A DNA stretch of 34,592 bases from UBA1732 sp045114455 (GTDB lineage: Bacteria > Verrucomicrobiota > Lentisphaeria > Victivallales > UBA1829): positions 1-34,592 of the forward strand of contig JBGUKN010000058.1 of assembly GCA_045114455.1 (NCBI GenBank), read 5' to 3'. Below, in pieces: positions 1 to 9,663 of this stretch. The notes beneath the pieces are model-generated. The model saw only the letters and a list, made by a program, of their open reading frames with translations, did no database searches and was not told the origin of the DNA. Each line of letters begins with the position of its first letter. Position 1 is the stretch's first letter. A program made the translations under genes and the position numbers.

Positions 1-11
1 CATTTTTGGTT

Positions 12-87
12 GGCTGCTTAGCTCAGTCGGTAGAGCGATGGAATCATAATCCACAGGTCGCTGGTTCGAACCCGGCAGCAGCCACCA
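12..87 (+). tRNA. tRNA with anticodon CAT (elongator Met, or Ile2)
   Basis: A full cloverleaf can be drawn. The acceptor stem GGCTGCT (12-18) pairs with AGCAGCC (77-83). A D-arm GCTC/GAGC and a T-arm GCTGG-TTCGAAC-CCGGC (60-76) are present, and discriminator A84 is followed by an encoded CCA (85-87). The anticodon loop places CAT at 45-47. The anticodon stem has an A-C mismatch at its outer pair (38/54). A G1-C72 first pair and the lack of a GGG/CCC anticodon stem argue against the initiator. CAT could be elongator Met or the lysidine-modified Ile2, and the sequence alone does not settle this. A run of T follows the CCA directly and may help end transcription. Confidence 0.93.
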
Positions 88-344
88 TTTTTTTTTGTAT
101 CCGCGCACAAGCGTTCCGAGCCAGAATCCCCGTTCACGGTTTTTCCTGAATCCCCGTCAATCTGAGGATAGCTTTTTTTGCTTTTCTTCCCGGCGAGTAA
201 AACGAAGACATTCCATCTCCCCTGCGACGGGGGACGAGGGGGGGGTACGAGTTTTTTTTCTGGCATAGAAGTTTTCTCCGGCTCGAACCGGGGCAAAACA
301 ATATGGGCATGCGTGACAGGGATCGCGAAGCGCGGGGGAGGGGA
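88..344. other. Intergenic tail between tRNA and recD 3' end; no gene seen
   Basis: These 257 bases lie downstream of both the tRNA (plus) and recD (minus). They are rich in T-runs and G-runs (about 231-260), and the 10-mer GAATCCCCGT occurs twice (about 124 and 148). A CCGG-CTCGAA-CCGG dyad sits near 278-291. I see no convincing coding region and no clear terminator with both a stable stem and a T-tract for the recCBD operon. Confidence 0.5.
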
Positions 345-2210
345 TCAGATCCGACGAGGTTGTCCGCAGAGTTCCGGCAGACCTGAAATGCGGTCGATAT
401 GGAGGCTGACGGCGTGGAGGAATGAATCCCGGTCGGCGGCGATCACGACCTGCGTCTTCGCGCGGGTCAGGGCGGTGTAGACGGATTCGCGGGTCAGGAT
501 GCCGCGGCCGGAGCGGGACGGCGGGAGCAGCATCAGGACCTTGTCGTAGTCGCTGCCCTGGGATTTGTGGATGGTGAACGCATAAGAGAGGGCGTGCCGG
601 GGCAGGGACTCCAACGGAATCCCGCGCCATTTGATCCCGGACGCCGGATCGGGGAAGAAGACCAGACGGCGGTCCATGTGCAGAGCGGCAGCCTCCGAAC
701 GGCTGAGCGGATGCCCGTCGTCGCCTGCGAACCAGAGGATTCCGGTGTCGCCGTTGAACACGTTTGCGCCGTAGTCGTTTTTGAGAATCAGGAAGGTTTC
801 GCCAACAGGGGCGTCCGAGTCCGGGAAGTCGAGGATCGAACGCAGAAGTTTATTGAGGGCGGCGGCGCCGTAGGGACCGACGTTGAACGGCGTCAGGATG
901 CGGAACTGTTCGAAGCGTTTCCAGGCTTCGTCGATGGAATCCTCATCGTAATAATGGACGGCCGGGGATCGTTCCGAAATCCATGCGCCCATGACGCTGT
1001 CCGAGAGGAACTGCCTGAGTTTGCTTTTCTCCGGAAACGCGCAGTATCGGACCTTTTCCCGTCCGGGCTGCATCATATAGTCCCAGGCCGTTTCCGCCTG
1101 CCCGTCGTTGATCGCGTCCTTCATGGTGCAGATCTCGCCGCCCTGCGGGAAACGGCGGCTGACGGTGAGTTCCGCCAGACAGCGGGGAGCCATGGCGCGC
1201 AGGATGCCGCAGAAGTCGCCGAAGACGGAGCCGGGCTCCACGGAGGACAGCTGGTGACGGTCGCCCAGCAGGATGACCGCCGCACCGTCGGGAACGGCCT
1301 TCAGCAGGCGGACCATAAGCGACTGCGCGATCATGGAGCATTCGTCGACGATGAAGAGCTTGTAGCGGAGCGGGTCCTTCCGGTCGTGCCGGAATGTCCC
1401 GGCCTTCTGATCCCACGAGAGCAGACGGTGTATGGTGGATGACTGGATCTGCCTGATCTCTTCGCGCCTTCCTTCATCGCAAAGGTTGTCCAGCTGCTGG
1501 TCCAGAGCCTGCTTCATGCGCATCTGCGCCTTGCCTGTCGGGGCGCAAAGGATGATGTCGGAGGGCTTCTCATTGCGGAGCGCGAGGATCACGGAGACGA
1601 TGGTCGTCTTGCCGGTCCCGGGGCCGCCGCTGATGACCAGGAATTTCGAGCCGACCGCGGCGGCGACCGCGGCCTTCTGTTCGTCGCCCAGCTGAAGTTT
1701 CGTGATCGAGCCAAACGGAATGGATTCCGCCGGACGCGCGGCGTCCGAGGCGCGGGACAGCAGATAATCCCGCAGGAACAATTCGTTCTGGAACGCGCGT
1801 CCGAGGTAATAGCGCCCGTTTGCCAGAATCAGCGGCGCCGGACGGAATGTTTCATCCGATCCGGGATCATACACGCGGAAAAGCCGCGGGAACGCGTCCG
1901 GGGCAGGCGGCCAGCTGTCCAGCCGGTCGATGAACCCCAGCTCCAGCGGAAGAGCGGATTCCCGCGAAAGCGCGTCTTTGTCCTCCGAAGCGGAGATGTT
2001 CTTCAGATAACTTTTGAGCGATCTGCGCAAAGCGATCTTTTCGGCGGGCAGTGCGATTTCCCCATGTACGGACGCGGCGTTGGAAACCAGTGCGGCAAGA
2101 AGCGTCAGGGAGGGGGCGCCGCCCGCGTTCCTGCCGATGAACCGCCCGAAGGCGAGATCGATGTCGGAGAGAATTCCGCGTCCGCGGAGCATGTTCAGAA
2201 AACCGGACAT
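345..2210 (-). CDS. recD: Exodeoxyribonuclease V alpha subunit RecD (5'-3' helicase)
   Basis: RecD is the fast 5'-3' helicase motor of the RecBCD enzyme, which resects double-strand breaks in the cytoplasm. The 621-residue product, close to the 608 of E. coli RecD, has a Walker A GGPGTGKT (195-202), a Walker B VDECSM (288-293), the SF1 motif GDRHQL (316-321), and late helicase motifs FTIHKSQGSDYD and YTALTRAK near the C-terminus. I chose the ATG at 2210 because AAGGAG lies 8 bases before it and it begins 2 bases after the recB stop. A longer reading from 2258 would overlap recB and has no better ribosome site. It is the last gene of the recC-recB-recD transcript. Nothing looks broken. Confidence 0.95.
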   Translation of the reverse strand: MSGFLNMLRGRGILSDIDLAFGRFIGRNAGGAPSLTLLAALVSNAASVHGEIALPAEKIALRRSLKSYLKNISASEDKDALSRESALPLELGFIDRLDSWPPAPDAFPRLFRVYDPGSDETFRPAPLILANGRYYLGRAFQNELFLRDYLLSRASDAARPAESIPFGSITKLQLGDEQKAAVAAAVGSKFLVISGGPGTGKTTIVSVILALRNEKPSDIILCAPTGKAQMRMKQALDQQLDNLCDEGRREEIRQIQSSTIHRLLSWDQKAGTFRHDRKDPLRYKLFIVDECSMIAQSLMVRLLKAVPDGAAVILLGDRHQLSSVEPGSVFGDFCGILRAMAPRCLAELTVSRRFPQGGEICTMKDAINDGQAETAWDYMMQPGREKVRYCAFPEKSKLRQFLSDSVMGAWISERSPAVHYYDEDSIDEAWKRFEQFRILTPFNVGPYGAAALNKLLRSILDFPDSDAPVGETFLILKNDYGANVFNGDTGILWFAGDDGHPLSRSEAAALHMDRRLVFFPDPASGIKWRGIPLESLPRHALSYAFTIHKSQGSDYDKVLMLLPPSRSGRGILTRESVYTALTRAKTQVVIAADRDSFLHAVSLHIDRISGLPELCGQPRRI

Positions 2211-2212
2211 GG

Positions 2213-5200
2213 TCAAACTCCTTCCTTCTTGAAGGTCTTCAGAAGTTTTTCGAGGCATTTCCGCGGCGGCACGTCGAACCAGATGCCGTTCCGCGTTCCG
2301 CGTGACAGCCCGCGCAGGAAGATGTAGTACACGCCGCCGAACGCATCGTAATCCTTGCCTCGCAGACGCAGGAACCGGAGAAGCGCGGCCGCATAAAGGC
2401 TGGATTGCAGGATGTAGCCCTCTTTCCCCATCACAGGCCTGATTCGGTCGGGGGCGTAGTCCGCGTCGGAAGCCCCCAGCCAGTTCGTTTTCCAGTCGAC
2501 GATATAATATTTTCCGTCATGCTCGAAGATCAGGTCGATGATGCCGTTGAGGATGCCGTTTCCGTCATGGGAAACGTTTTTCCGTTCGATGAACGGCCGC
2601 GCCTGTTCGGAAGCGGTATCCGCCAGGGTGGAAATGATCTCTTCCGGATCAAGGCTGTCCGGGGCGTCCAGGAAGAACTCCATTTCCGCGACTGTTCTGT
2701 CCTGCCGGATTTCGGAAAGGGAAATCCCGATGCCGTTGCCGTCCGCTGTTTTCGGCAGGGGGATCTGAAGTGTGCGGGTTATGCCGTCGAGGAGCTGCCG
2801 TTTCCTTGTCCCGTCATCGGGATCGAAGCCGTATTCCCGCAGGGCGGCGGTGATTCTGTTTTCGACGGCATCCCTGTTTGCCATGTTGTCCAGTCTGCCG
2901 GAGGCAAAGAGATTGAAATGCCCCGCGCAATTTTCCAGCAGTTTGTGCGTCATGCTGCCGACGGTCGCACCGTGCGGGAAGTCGCGGAAAAGATTGATGT
3001 CGGAGGAAAGGGCAGGGGGGGCGCCGGCATCGGTGTCCGCTGCCGTTCCGGTCCCGTTCTCGTCCTCAGGCGCAGTGTTTTGCTCGTCCAGGTCCGCAGG
3101 CGTTTCGCGTTCCACGTCGGCGCGCCTGTTTATGATGTTGTGGAGCGAGGTGAAGCTCATAATGCTCCATTTGTCCTGAACCGTTCCTGAGAACTCCGCC
3201 GCCTCCAGATTCTCCGGGTTGTCTTCATTTCGGAGCGGACCGATATCGCGTCTCTCCCCGAAATGGCGTTCGAAGACGCCGTTCCGCCTGATGCGGAAAG
3301 CCCTGTTCTCTTCGCTTTTTCTGTCGTCCAGCTCATTCCACCAGTCTGCAAGCCGCTGCGGCAGGATGTCGGATGTCCCCGCGAAATAACCGGAGTCCCA
3401 GAGGTGTTCCACGACAGTCTTTCCCGGGATCTCTTCCGATGGTTTGTGCGAGGTCAGGAGAATGCCCTGCGCGGAGTTCACATAGTTAATGGCGTTGCCG
3501 TTCGGCCTGGCGAGCTGCTGTGTGTAAAGATAGGTGACAAGGGAAGCGCGGGTGAGCGCCACATAAAGCAGGCGCAGGTTGTTCCTGAGCTCCTCCTGCC
3601 GGGCGACCGTCTGGTTGTCCGCGCTCTTCCCGAAATCAAGGACGGTCTCCGGCGTTTCCGCATTTTGCGCCGCTGCATTGATCCTGTAGGCGACCTCTTT
3701 CTGCTGCATCCTTTTCCAGTCGGTCTTTGCGGGGTAGGGGACAAAGACGACCGGAAATTCGAGCCCCTTCGCGGCGAACATGGTCAGGATCTGCACCGAT
3801 GCGGAATCCCGGTCGAGACGGAGCTGGTCGGGATTGTCCTCGGACTCGTCCGCGCTGCCGCTTTCCGCCTTGCCGCTGACGATCAGGTTCAGACTGTTGA
3901 GGAGGTCTTCCGGCAGGAGATGTTCTTTCGCCTCCTTCTGATAAAGCAGTTCCATAAGCTGGATGAGATTTGTGATCGCGCGTTCGCCGTTGAATTCGGA
4001 AAGGATCCGCATGCGCGGGGATTTGCCGGAGACGGGCGTGTCCAGAAATTGCAGGAATGCGGCGGGAAGCCGGGATTGCGCCCAGATCGTACCATATTCA
4101 GCCATTTGTTTCATAAGGGATTCGATCCGTGCGGGGTCGGATATGACGTCGTCGCCGGAGAAACGGAAAAACGGGGAAAGCATCAGACCCCTGACGGACG
4201 GCATGTCGGGATGCAGGAAGCACCGGAGAAGAAGGAGCATGAGCTTCGCTTCGTTCGTGTCGTAAATCCTGCCGGACTTGCATGCGGACGCGGCGATGCC
4301 TTCCATGTTGAGGCGATTCACGAGTTCGGCGGCCTGATCGTGCTTCTGTACCAGGATGGCGATGTCGGACGCGCGAAGACGCCTCGTCGACTTTTTTTTC
4401 TCCCCGTCATCGTCATCATCGTCGTCGTCCGGTTTTTCGGGAGCCAGCATGGGACAGTCTTCCGACAGCAGATAACGGATCTCGCGCACGATGTCGTCCA
4501 CGATCTCCGGCGCGCATTCGCTTTTCGTGCCGATGTAATGCCTGAGGCGGAGCGAGCCGCCGGGATTGTCCGGAAAATCTTTCGGCGCGCCCGATTCGAT
4601 CGAAACAAACGGAATGTCTTTCTGAAGGAAAACGCCGTTGGTCTCATGCGGTGCGTTCAGATCGCCGTCGCTGAACATCCGGTTGACGGCTTCGATCATG
4701 TCGGGCGAGCTTCTGTAGTTTTTCGTCAGAGTGTACTTGCCGTCCGCCGTGTTCTTGGCCTGAAGATAGGTGTAGATGTCGGCGCCGCGGAATCCGTAGA
4801 TGGCCTGCTTCGGGTCGCCGATCATGTAGAAGATGTTCGGGCAGCCCATGGGGAAGCATTTGTCGAAAATGCGGTACTGAAGCCGGTCGGTATCCTGGAA
4901 TTCATCGACGAAAACAGCCGTGTACTGCGACCGGATCGATTCCGCCAGGCGTTCGTCTTTCTGAAGCGCGGCATCGAAATCCCGGATGATGTCATTATAG
5001 GAGATCACGCCGTCCCTGTCTTTTTCGGACTGAAGCTCCTTCCTGACATAGCGGTAGACATCCCGGCAAAGGGTCTGCTTTTCGTCGAGGGCTTCCCCGT
5101 CCGCGCTGTCCCTGTCGATCGGTTCCGAGGAAAATTTCGCTGCCTTCCGAAGCGTTTCGAATGATTCTGTGTTCCGCGTATTGCCGCCGTAGAAACGGTT

Positions 5201-5767
5201 CCGGCAGAATTTCCGTATCAGCCGGTCCCTGTATTCGGATTCGTCCGGGACAAGCTCCGTTTCGAATCCGCTGCCGGATTTCAGCGCATACTCCCGAAGC
5301 ATCTTCTGGCAGAAACCGTGGATCGTGCCGACCGTCATTTCGTCGATGGAGGCGATGGCAAGCCGCAAAAGGAATTGTTCCTTTTGTCCTTCTGCAAAAT
5401 CGAAAAGGTCCTGTGTTGAGGAAGAAGAGCCGTTTTTCTGTTCGCTGTTCGATTCCAGTTTGCGGAGCTGTTTGTTCAAGAGCTGCAGAATACGGGTCTT
5501 CAATTCATCCGCCGCGGCTTTGGAAAAGGTCGTCACGAGGATCCGCCGGACAGGGACTCCCTTCAGAATCAGGCGCAGGATGAGATGCGTGATCGTATAG
5601 GTCTTGCCTGTTCCTGCGCTGGCTTCGATCAGATATCTGCCGCCTGGTTTCTGTTGTTCTTCATTGCTATGCCGGCCGTGACCGGCGGAAACGGCTTCAT
5701 TCCCGGATCCGGACGGGAATCCTGTGGGCAGGTTCAGCGGATAGCCGTCAATATCGCAGACATTCAT
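2213..5767 (-). CDS. recB: Exodeoxyribonuclease V beta subunit RecB (3'-5' helicase and nuclease)
   Basis: RecB carries the 3'-5' SF1 helicase and the only nuclease domain of RecBCD. The 1184-residue product (E. coli RecB has 1180) shows Walker A EASAGTGKT (48-56), Walker B VDEFQDTD (287-294), and a C-terminal nuclease signature with D1078, D1091 and K1093 in the RecB spacing (IIDL...VDWKTNWLG). An unusual run of eight Asp followed by Lys/Arg residues sits in the helicase linker (encoded near 4398-4432). The start at 5767 is chosen because it makes an ATGA overlap with the recC stop and gives the family length; an open frame up to 6049 lies inside recC and is not believed. The gene is probably coupled translationally to recC, and recD follows after 2 bases. 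Confidence 0.95.
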   Translation of the reverse strand: MNVCDIDGYPLNLPTGFPSGSGNEAVSAGHGRHSNEEQQKPGGRYLIEASAGTGKTYTITHLILRLILKGVPVRRILVTTFSKAAADELKTRILQLLNKQLRKLESNSEQKNGSSSSTQDLFDFAEGQKEQFLLRLAIASIDEMTVGTIHGFCQKMLREYALKSGSGFETELVPDESEYRDRLIRKFCRNRFYGGNTRNTESFETLRKAAKFSSEPIDRDSADGEALDEKQTLCRDVYRYVRKELQSEKDRDGVISYNDIIRDFDAALQKDERLAESIRSQYTAVFVDEFQDTDRLQYRIFDKCFPMGCPNIFYMIGDPKQAIYGFRGADIYTYLQAKNTADGKYTLTKNYRSSPDMIEAVNRMFSDGDLNAPHETNGVFLQKDIPFVSIESGAPKDFPDNPGGSLRLRHYIGTKSECAPEIVDDIVREIRYLLSEDCPMLAPEKPDDDDDDDDGEKKKSTRRLRASDIAILVQKHDQAAELVNRLNMEGIAASACKSGRIYDTNEAKLMLLLLRCFLHPDMPSVRGLMLSPFFRFSGDDVISDPARIESLMKQMAEYGTIWAQSRLPAAFLQFLDTPVSGKSPRMRILSEFNGERAITNLIQLMELLYQKEAKEHLLPEDLLNSLNLIVSGKAESGSADESEDNPDQLRLDRDSASVQILTMFAAKGLEFPVVFVPYPAKTDWKRMQQKEVAYRINAAAQNAETPETVLDFGKSADNQTVARQEELRNNLRLLYVALTRASLVTYLYTQQLARPNGNAINYVNSAQGILLTSHKPSEEIPGKTVVEHLWDSGYFAGTSDILPQRLADWWNELDDRKSEENRAFRIRRNGVFERHFGERRDIGPLRNEDNPENLEAAEFSGTVQDKWSIMSFTSLHNIINRRADVERETPADLDEQNTAPEDENGTGTAADTDAGAPPALSSDINLFRDFPHGATVGSMTHKLLENCAGHFNLFASGRLDNMANRDAVENRITAALREYGFDPDDGTRKRQLLDGITRTLQIPLPKTADGNGIGISLSEIRQDRTVAEMEFFLDAPDSLDPEEIISTLADTASEQARPFIERKNVSHDGNGILNGIIDLIFEHDGKYYIVDWKTNWLGASDADYAPDRIRPVMGKEGYILQSSLYAAALLRFLRLRGKDYDAFGGVYYIFLRGLSRGTRNGIWFDVPPRKCLEKLLKTFKKEGV

Positions 5768-8700
5768 TTCCGTTTTCCTTTCCCTTTTCCTTTTCCCGTC
5801 GGATTCTCCTGGCGGAAAACAACGGCTCCGAAGAAGGCCCCGGCAAGAGCTTTGAACGTGTCGCTGAACGGAAGCTCCGTTCCGAAGAAGTCGCCGAACT
5901 TTTCGACCTCGCCCTTGCTGTTCTGGCTGCCGTTCCAACAGGACTCCGCCTGTGGCCTTTTCCTCTGTTCGTCCGCTTCCGCGTAATACGCATATGACGT
6001 CTTCGGAAAGAACGGCAGAGGCTTCCGCATTCCGGCGTGATGCAGACAAAGGAACCGCTTCATGATCCTTTCCGCATCGGTCTGTTCCATCGCATCAGCT
6101 CTCAGCGGGATGACGTGTCTGTCCTTGTCGAGATACAGGAGCCTCGTTGCGGTCTTCCGTGCGAGATTTGCCCGGAGATGGTTCATGATCGGACGGATCA
6201 GCATCGAACCGGAGGTCTTTTTTGCAAGGCTCCATTCCATCCTCACGCACGGTTCACCGGGGGATTCGGGCTGATACGCCTGCATGTCCGGCAGGATCAG
6301 CGTGGTATGGAATATGTCTCCCGGAACCGGATCCCAGATCATCCCGACGAGCTCGCCCGCATCCGCGGCGGAGTAGTCGAAAAACATTTCCCCGGCGGGG
6401 ATCGGAAGTTCCGTCAGTCCGGCAGCATCGGTTTCCATCCGCTGTACGATCATGGCAATATCCGACCAGTCCTCCCATTCATCCGCATCCTGCGTCAGAG
6501 GGACGCATCCGTCTGCCTTCAGCCTCCGCAGGGAAACGCCTTTCAGCACATCCCGGTCGGAGGATTCGAGACAGGACCGGAAAAGTCCGTCTTTCACTTC
6601 GAAATCCAGTTTGCTTTCGAATGGCTCCGAATCCTCGGGAGATGACGATTCCTGCACGGACAATCGGGCGCCGAGCGTGTCACGGACAAATTTCCCCGCC
6701 GGATTGACGAAGAACCATGTCAAATCTTCCAATTCCAGGTTCCGGCGGAGTGCATCAGCCTGCGTGCCTTCATCGGAATGGATCCCCTCGCGAATATCGA
6801 AGGCAGGTTTCCCCCCGGAAGAAGCGGCATTCGACGGATCGGCGATCTGTTTTGCCGCATCCATCATGTTTTTTGAAAAAGACTGGTTTGCAACGCCGTT
6901 TTCAAAGAGTTCGGGCGAAAAGGCGTGAAGCGGCTCCTTCAGGTCGATGAAACTGTTTTTCCCGAATTCATGCGTCAGATAGTTCCTGAGTTCGTCCACG
7001 CATACGGACGGCGGCTTTTCCTTGCGGTCGTGGATGTCACGTCCGACATAACTGATGTAAAGATATTTCCGCGCAGCCATGATGGTATCCAGAAAGAGCT
7101 GGCGCGATTCGTCGCGTTTGAGCGGGTCGCCCGGTTCGCGTCCGACCCTGGATCTCCCGTCCGTCCGGCGCTGCTGCATGAGGTCGAATTCGCGGTCGTC
7201 GTCATTCTCGGGGAATGCTTTGTGGTTCATGCCGAGCAGCAGGATGACATCGGCGGGAATGCTCCGCATGGGACGCAGGCCGCAGAACGTGATTTTCCCA
7301 CGCATGAACCCCACGGTGTTGTCTTCCGGCTTCGCATGCTTGTCCTGAAGATACGCCAGGACGATCCCGCTGGTCAGCGGGACATCTTCCGTGCCCGCTT
7401 CCGCCAGCGTCCGGTGCCAGGTGTTCAGTACGCTCAGCAGAAGGACCTTCAACGGGGAATCTCCGCCGAACAGACAGCCCGCCAGATCGGCAAGCATGGA
7501 TTCCCATTCGCGGAACGGCACTCCATTCTGTTCCCGGCTGCGCATGGCCTGTGCCGTCTCGTGCAGTTTCGAGACCAGGGAGATGAACTTCCCAAGCAGC
7601 TCCGCCCTGCCGCCGTCGAATCCCGGCACGGGGAAGACCTCGTCCTCGTCATTGATCCGATACGGGCTCATGGGGTCCGCATCCACGGCATAGTCCAGCA
7701 GCATGCGGTCGAATCCCGCCTGCCAGCTGTTTTCCGGGAATGCTTTTCCGCCGGATCGCTCGTGTTCCTTCGCATCCCAGCCCCAGCGGATGCCCGCCTG
7801 CATCGCACGGGTCAGGCAATAAAGGCAGTCTTCCGACGTGATCCCCCAATGCTCCTGAAGCGACCGGTCCTGAAGGATAGCGAAGACTTCCGATGATGCG
7901 AAATCCCCTTTGAACAGGGACAGTATCTTCATCAGGGTGCTGTACGAGGACAGGCGTTCCGTCTGCAGCTGATCCGCGATGGACACTTCGAGCCGATGCG
8001 ACTGTGAGGCGGCGCGCCGGTCGCCGGATCCTTTCCGGACCGGGACCGACGCGGAATGATTGAACACCGCATCCACCAGCGGAGCGTAGTCCGCCGGTTT
8101 CGGGGCCATGATGAAAATGTCCTTCAGCGGCAGGTCGTGGTCTTCGTCCATGCAGTGCAGGATGAAATTGTGCGCCGCTTCCACCTCCCGGAACGCCGAG
8201 TAACAGTTCCTGATCTGGACCGAACGGCATCCGCTTCCTTTTTCCTGTTTCGGAGGCCGGCTGCCGGAGGATTTCAGGTCGTTCCGAATCCGTTTCTGAA
8301 GACGATGAAGGATCGTTCCCTCTTCCGGCGCTTCCCCGCCGAAGGATTCGAATGCGGCATCGTCGCGCCATTCGACCGTCCGGTTCAACATGACGCAGCT
8401 CTGCATCGCGAAGGAAGCCAGCAGCGGATTGTGCTGGAAATACGCGGATTTCAGGTTCTCCAGAAGCCTGGTCGGGTCCTGCCCTTCGCGGAAATACCTG
8501 TTCAGGAACTCCCGAAGTTCATCCCTGTTCTTTTTGCAGTCCGCATAATACTCCCCGCTTGGCACGAGATGGTACAGCTTGACCTCCGTGCCGGACTGAT
8601 GGATCTTCTCCAGACACTGAAGAACGGTCGGCGGCAGCTGGGAAAAACCGAAGATACGAATCGTTTCCCCGTTGTTCATCCTTTCCTCGTCCGAAGTGCC

Positions 8701-9309
8701 GTTCCGTTCTTTTGGGAATGCGATTCTGTCGAATACTGCCGCAAAATGCTTCCCTCTCCAGTCGTCTCCTGCGATGCGGCGCCAGAGTTCGCCCTGCCAT
8801 GCCGCGGTCGGTTCGCCGTTCAACCCCTGCGGCGTCGCCCCGGCTTCCCAGTCGTTGATCCACTGCGGACGGTACAGCATATACTTGTCATAAAGCTCTC
8901 CGAGCTGACGGGACAGGTCGTACAGGCGTTTGGGATCGCCTTTGATCCATTGCGTCAGCACGGGAAATACCGTGCCGGATCCCGGTTCGCGCAGGATCCG
9001 GTAAATGCGCCAGCCGATCGTTTTCCTGTCGATGTCCGGACGGTCGGGAGGCTGCGGCAGAAATCTTTGAAATACCGACATCAGCGAGGGGAATTCAAGC
9101 TGGGCGGCAATGCCGTACTTGTGCGCAAAACGGAGCGAAAGATATCTCTGGATGCTCCGGTTCGGGACGATGATCCGCGTCCTGCGGAAAAGATCGCTTT
9201 TCCCGATCTCGTCGTGGATCTCGGCAAGCAGCACGTCCGTGAGGGCGTCCATGCTCAGGCGACGGAAGATGAAAGGTTTTTCGAAATGTTCTGGCTGTTC
9301 GTCCGGCAT
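5764..9309 (-). CDS. recC: Exodeoxyribonuclease V gamma subunit RecC (Chi recognition)
   Basis: RecC is the scaffold subunit that splits the duplex and reads Chi; it has an inactivated helicase and nuclease fold, so no Walker motif is expected. The 1181-residue product (E. coli RecC 1122) is recognised by family stretches: YGIAAQLEFPSLMSVFQRFL near the N-terminus, NPLLASFA, SAFREVEAAHNFIL, GLRPMRSIPADVILLLGMN, REFDLMQQR and KYLYISYVGRDIHD. The ATG at 9309 is preferred over an upstream TTG (9417), because a strong promoter (-10 at 9363-9368) lies between them. Its ribosome site is weak (CGCGAAAAACT before ATG). It is first in the recCBD operon, and its stop overlaps the recB start (ATGA). Confidence 0.93.
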   Translation of the reverse strand: MPDEQPEHFEKPFIFRRLSMDALTDVLLAEIHDEIGKSDLFRRTRIIVPNRSIQRYLSLRFAHKYGIAAQLEFPSLMSVFQRFLPQPPDRPDIDRKTIGWRIYRILREPGSGTVFPVLTQWIKGDPKRLYDLSRQLGELYDKYMLYRPQWINDWEAGATPQGLNGEPTAAWQGELWRRIAGDDWRGKHFAAVFDRIAFPKERNGTSDEERMNNGETIRIFGFSQLPPTVLQCLEKIHQSGTEVKLYHLVPSGEYYADCKKNRDELREFLNRYFREGQDPTRLLENLKSAYFQHNPLLASFAMQSCVMLNRTVEWRDDAAFESFGGEAPEEGTILHRLQKRIRNDLKSSGSRPPKQEKGSGCRSVQIRNCYSAFREVEAAHNFILHCMDEDHDLPLKDIFIMAPKPADYAPLVDAVFNHSASVPVRKGSGDRRAASQSHRLEVSIADQLQTERLSSYSTLMKILSLFKGDFASSEVFAILQDRSLQEHWGITSEDCLYCLTRAMQAGIRWGWDAKEHERSGGKAFPENSWQAGFDRMLLDYAVDADPMSPYRINDEDEVFPVPGFDGGRAELLGKFISLVSKLHETAQAMRSREQNGVPFREWESMLADLAGCLFGGDSPLKVLLLSVLNTWHRTLAEAGTEDVPLTSGIVLAYLQDKHAKPEDNTVGFMRGKITFCGLRPMRSIPADVILLLGMNHKAFPENDDDREFDLMQQRRTDGRSRVGREPGDPLKRDESRQLFLDTIMAARKYLYISYVGRDIHDRKEKPPSVCVDELRNYLTHEFGKNSFIDLKEPLHAFSPELFENGVANQSFSKNMMDAAKQIADPSNAASSGGKPAFDIREGIHSDEGTQADALRRNLELEDLTWFFVNPAGKFVRDTLGARLSVQESSSPEDSEPFESKLDFEVKDGLFRSCLESSDRDVLKGVSLRRLKADGCVPLTQDADEWEDWSDIAMIVQRMETDAAGLTELPIPAGEMFFDYSAADAGELVGMIWDPVPGDIFHTTLILPDMQAYQPESPGEPCVRMEWSLAKKTSGSMLIRPIMNHLRANLARKTATRLLYLDKDRHVIPLRADAMEQTDAERIMKRFLCLHHAGMRKPLPFFPKTSYAYYAEADEQRKRPQAESCWNGSQNSKGEVEKFGDFFGTELPFSDTFKALAGAFFGAVVFRQENPTGKGKGKGKRK

Positions 9310-9663
9310 AGTTTTTCGCGAGAGATCATTGGCTGGAAAGGATAAAAAACGTCCATGGCAAAAATATAGTTCTCTTTGAGGGAAAGTCAAGTTTTTTTCT
9401 CGTTCCTCTTCCGGCAATAATCCGGTATCGGCTCATCACGGGGCGTGACGGCAACAGCGTCTCCGTGTTTTGTTGTGATCCGAATCCGTTTCCCGATATT
9501 TTTTTTTGCTCAGCAAAAACGGAAATATACGAAAATCTTCTTTTTTTTAACATTTTTTACAATAAACGCGGACAAAGAACCGTTAAATAAAAAAATGTGC
9601 CCTTTTATCCTAAAATATTGCAACCGGTCTTTTCCGACCAAAACAAACACGAAAGGAAATCGT
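9310..9663. other. Divergent intergenic region between recC and the esterase gene
   Basis: These 354 bases separate two divergent transcripts. They hold the recC promoter (9363-9390, minus) and long T-runs (9391-9398, 9501-9507, 9541-9548, 9553-9558). A short dyad TTTTTGC-TCA-GCAAAAA spans 9503-9519. For the plus-strand esterase gene a TACAAT (9558-9563) could serve as a -10 box, but I see no good -35 for it. No open frame here looks like a real gene. Confidence 0.5.
9363..9390 (-). promoter_or_regulatory. Sigma-70-type promoter for recCBD
   Basis: On the minus strand, TTGACT (-35, 9385-9390) is followed after 16 bases by TATATT (-10, 9363-9368). This predicts a start site near 9356 and a leader of about 47 nt before the recC ATG at 9309. 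It is the only near-consensus pair I found upstream of recC, and it also rules out the longer TTG-start reading of recC. Confidence 0.7.

Noticed and set aside
270..300. Second tRNA-like T-arm (GGCTCGAACC) downstream of the tRNA
   Set aside because: No acceptor, D- or anticodon stem can be built around it; it is only a short dyad.
3263..5164. 633-codon open frame on the plus strand inside recB
   Set aside because: It is antisense to a well-recognised recB and has an Arg/Val/Phe-rich composition typical of GC-rich shadow frames, with no domain.
5768..6049. N-terminal extension of RecB
   Set aside because: The extra 94 codons lie wholly within recC and are Arg/Ser-rich; the ATGA start at 5767 gives the family length.
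9310..9417. TTG-start extension of RecC
   Set aside because: The recC promoter lies inside this stretch, so it would not be on the transcript.
9503..9519. TTTTTGC-TCA-GCAAAAA hairpin as another IS200-type end
   Set aside because: It shares the TCA loop only; the AT-rich stem differs and no element sequence lies beside it.
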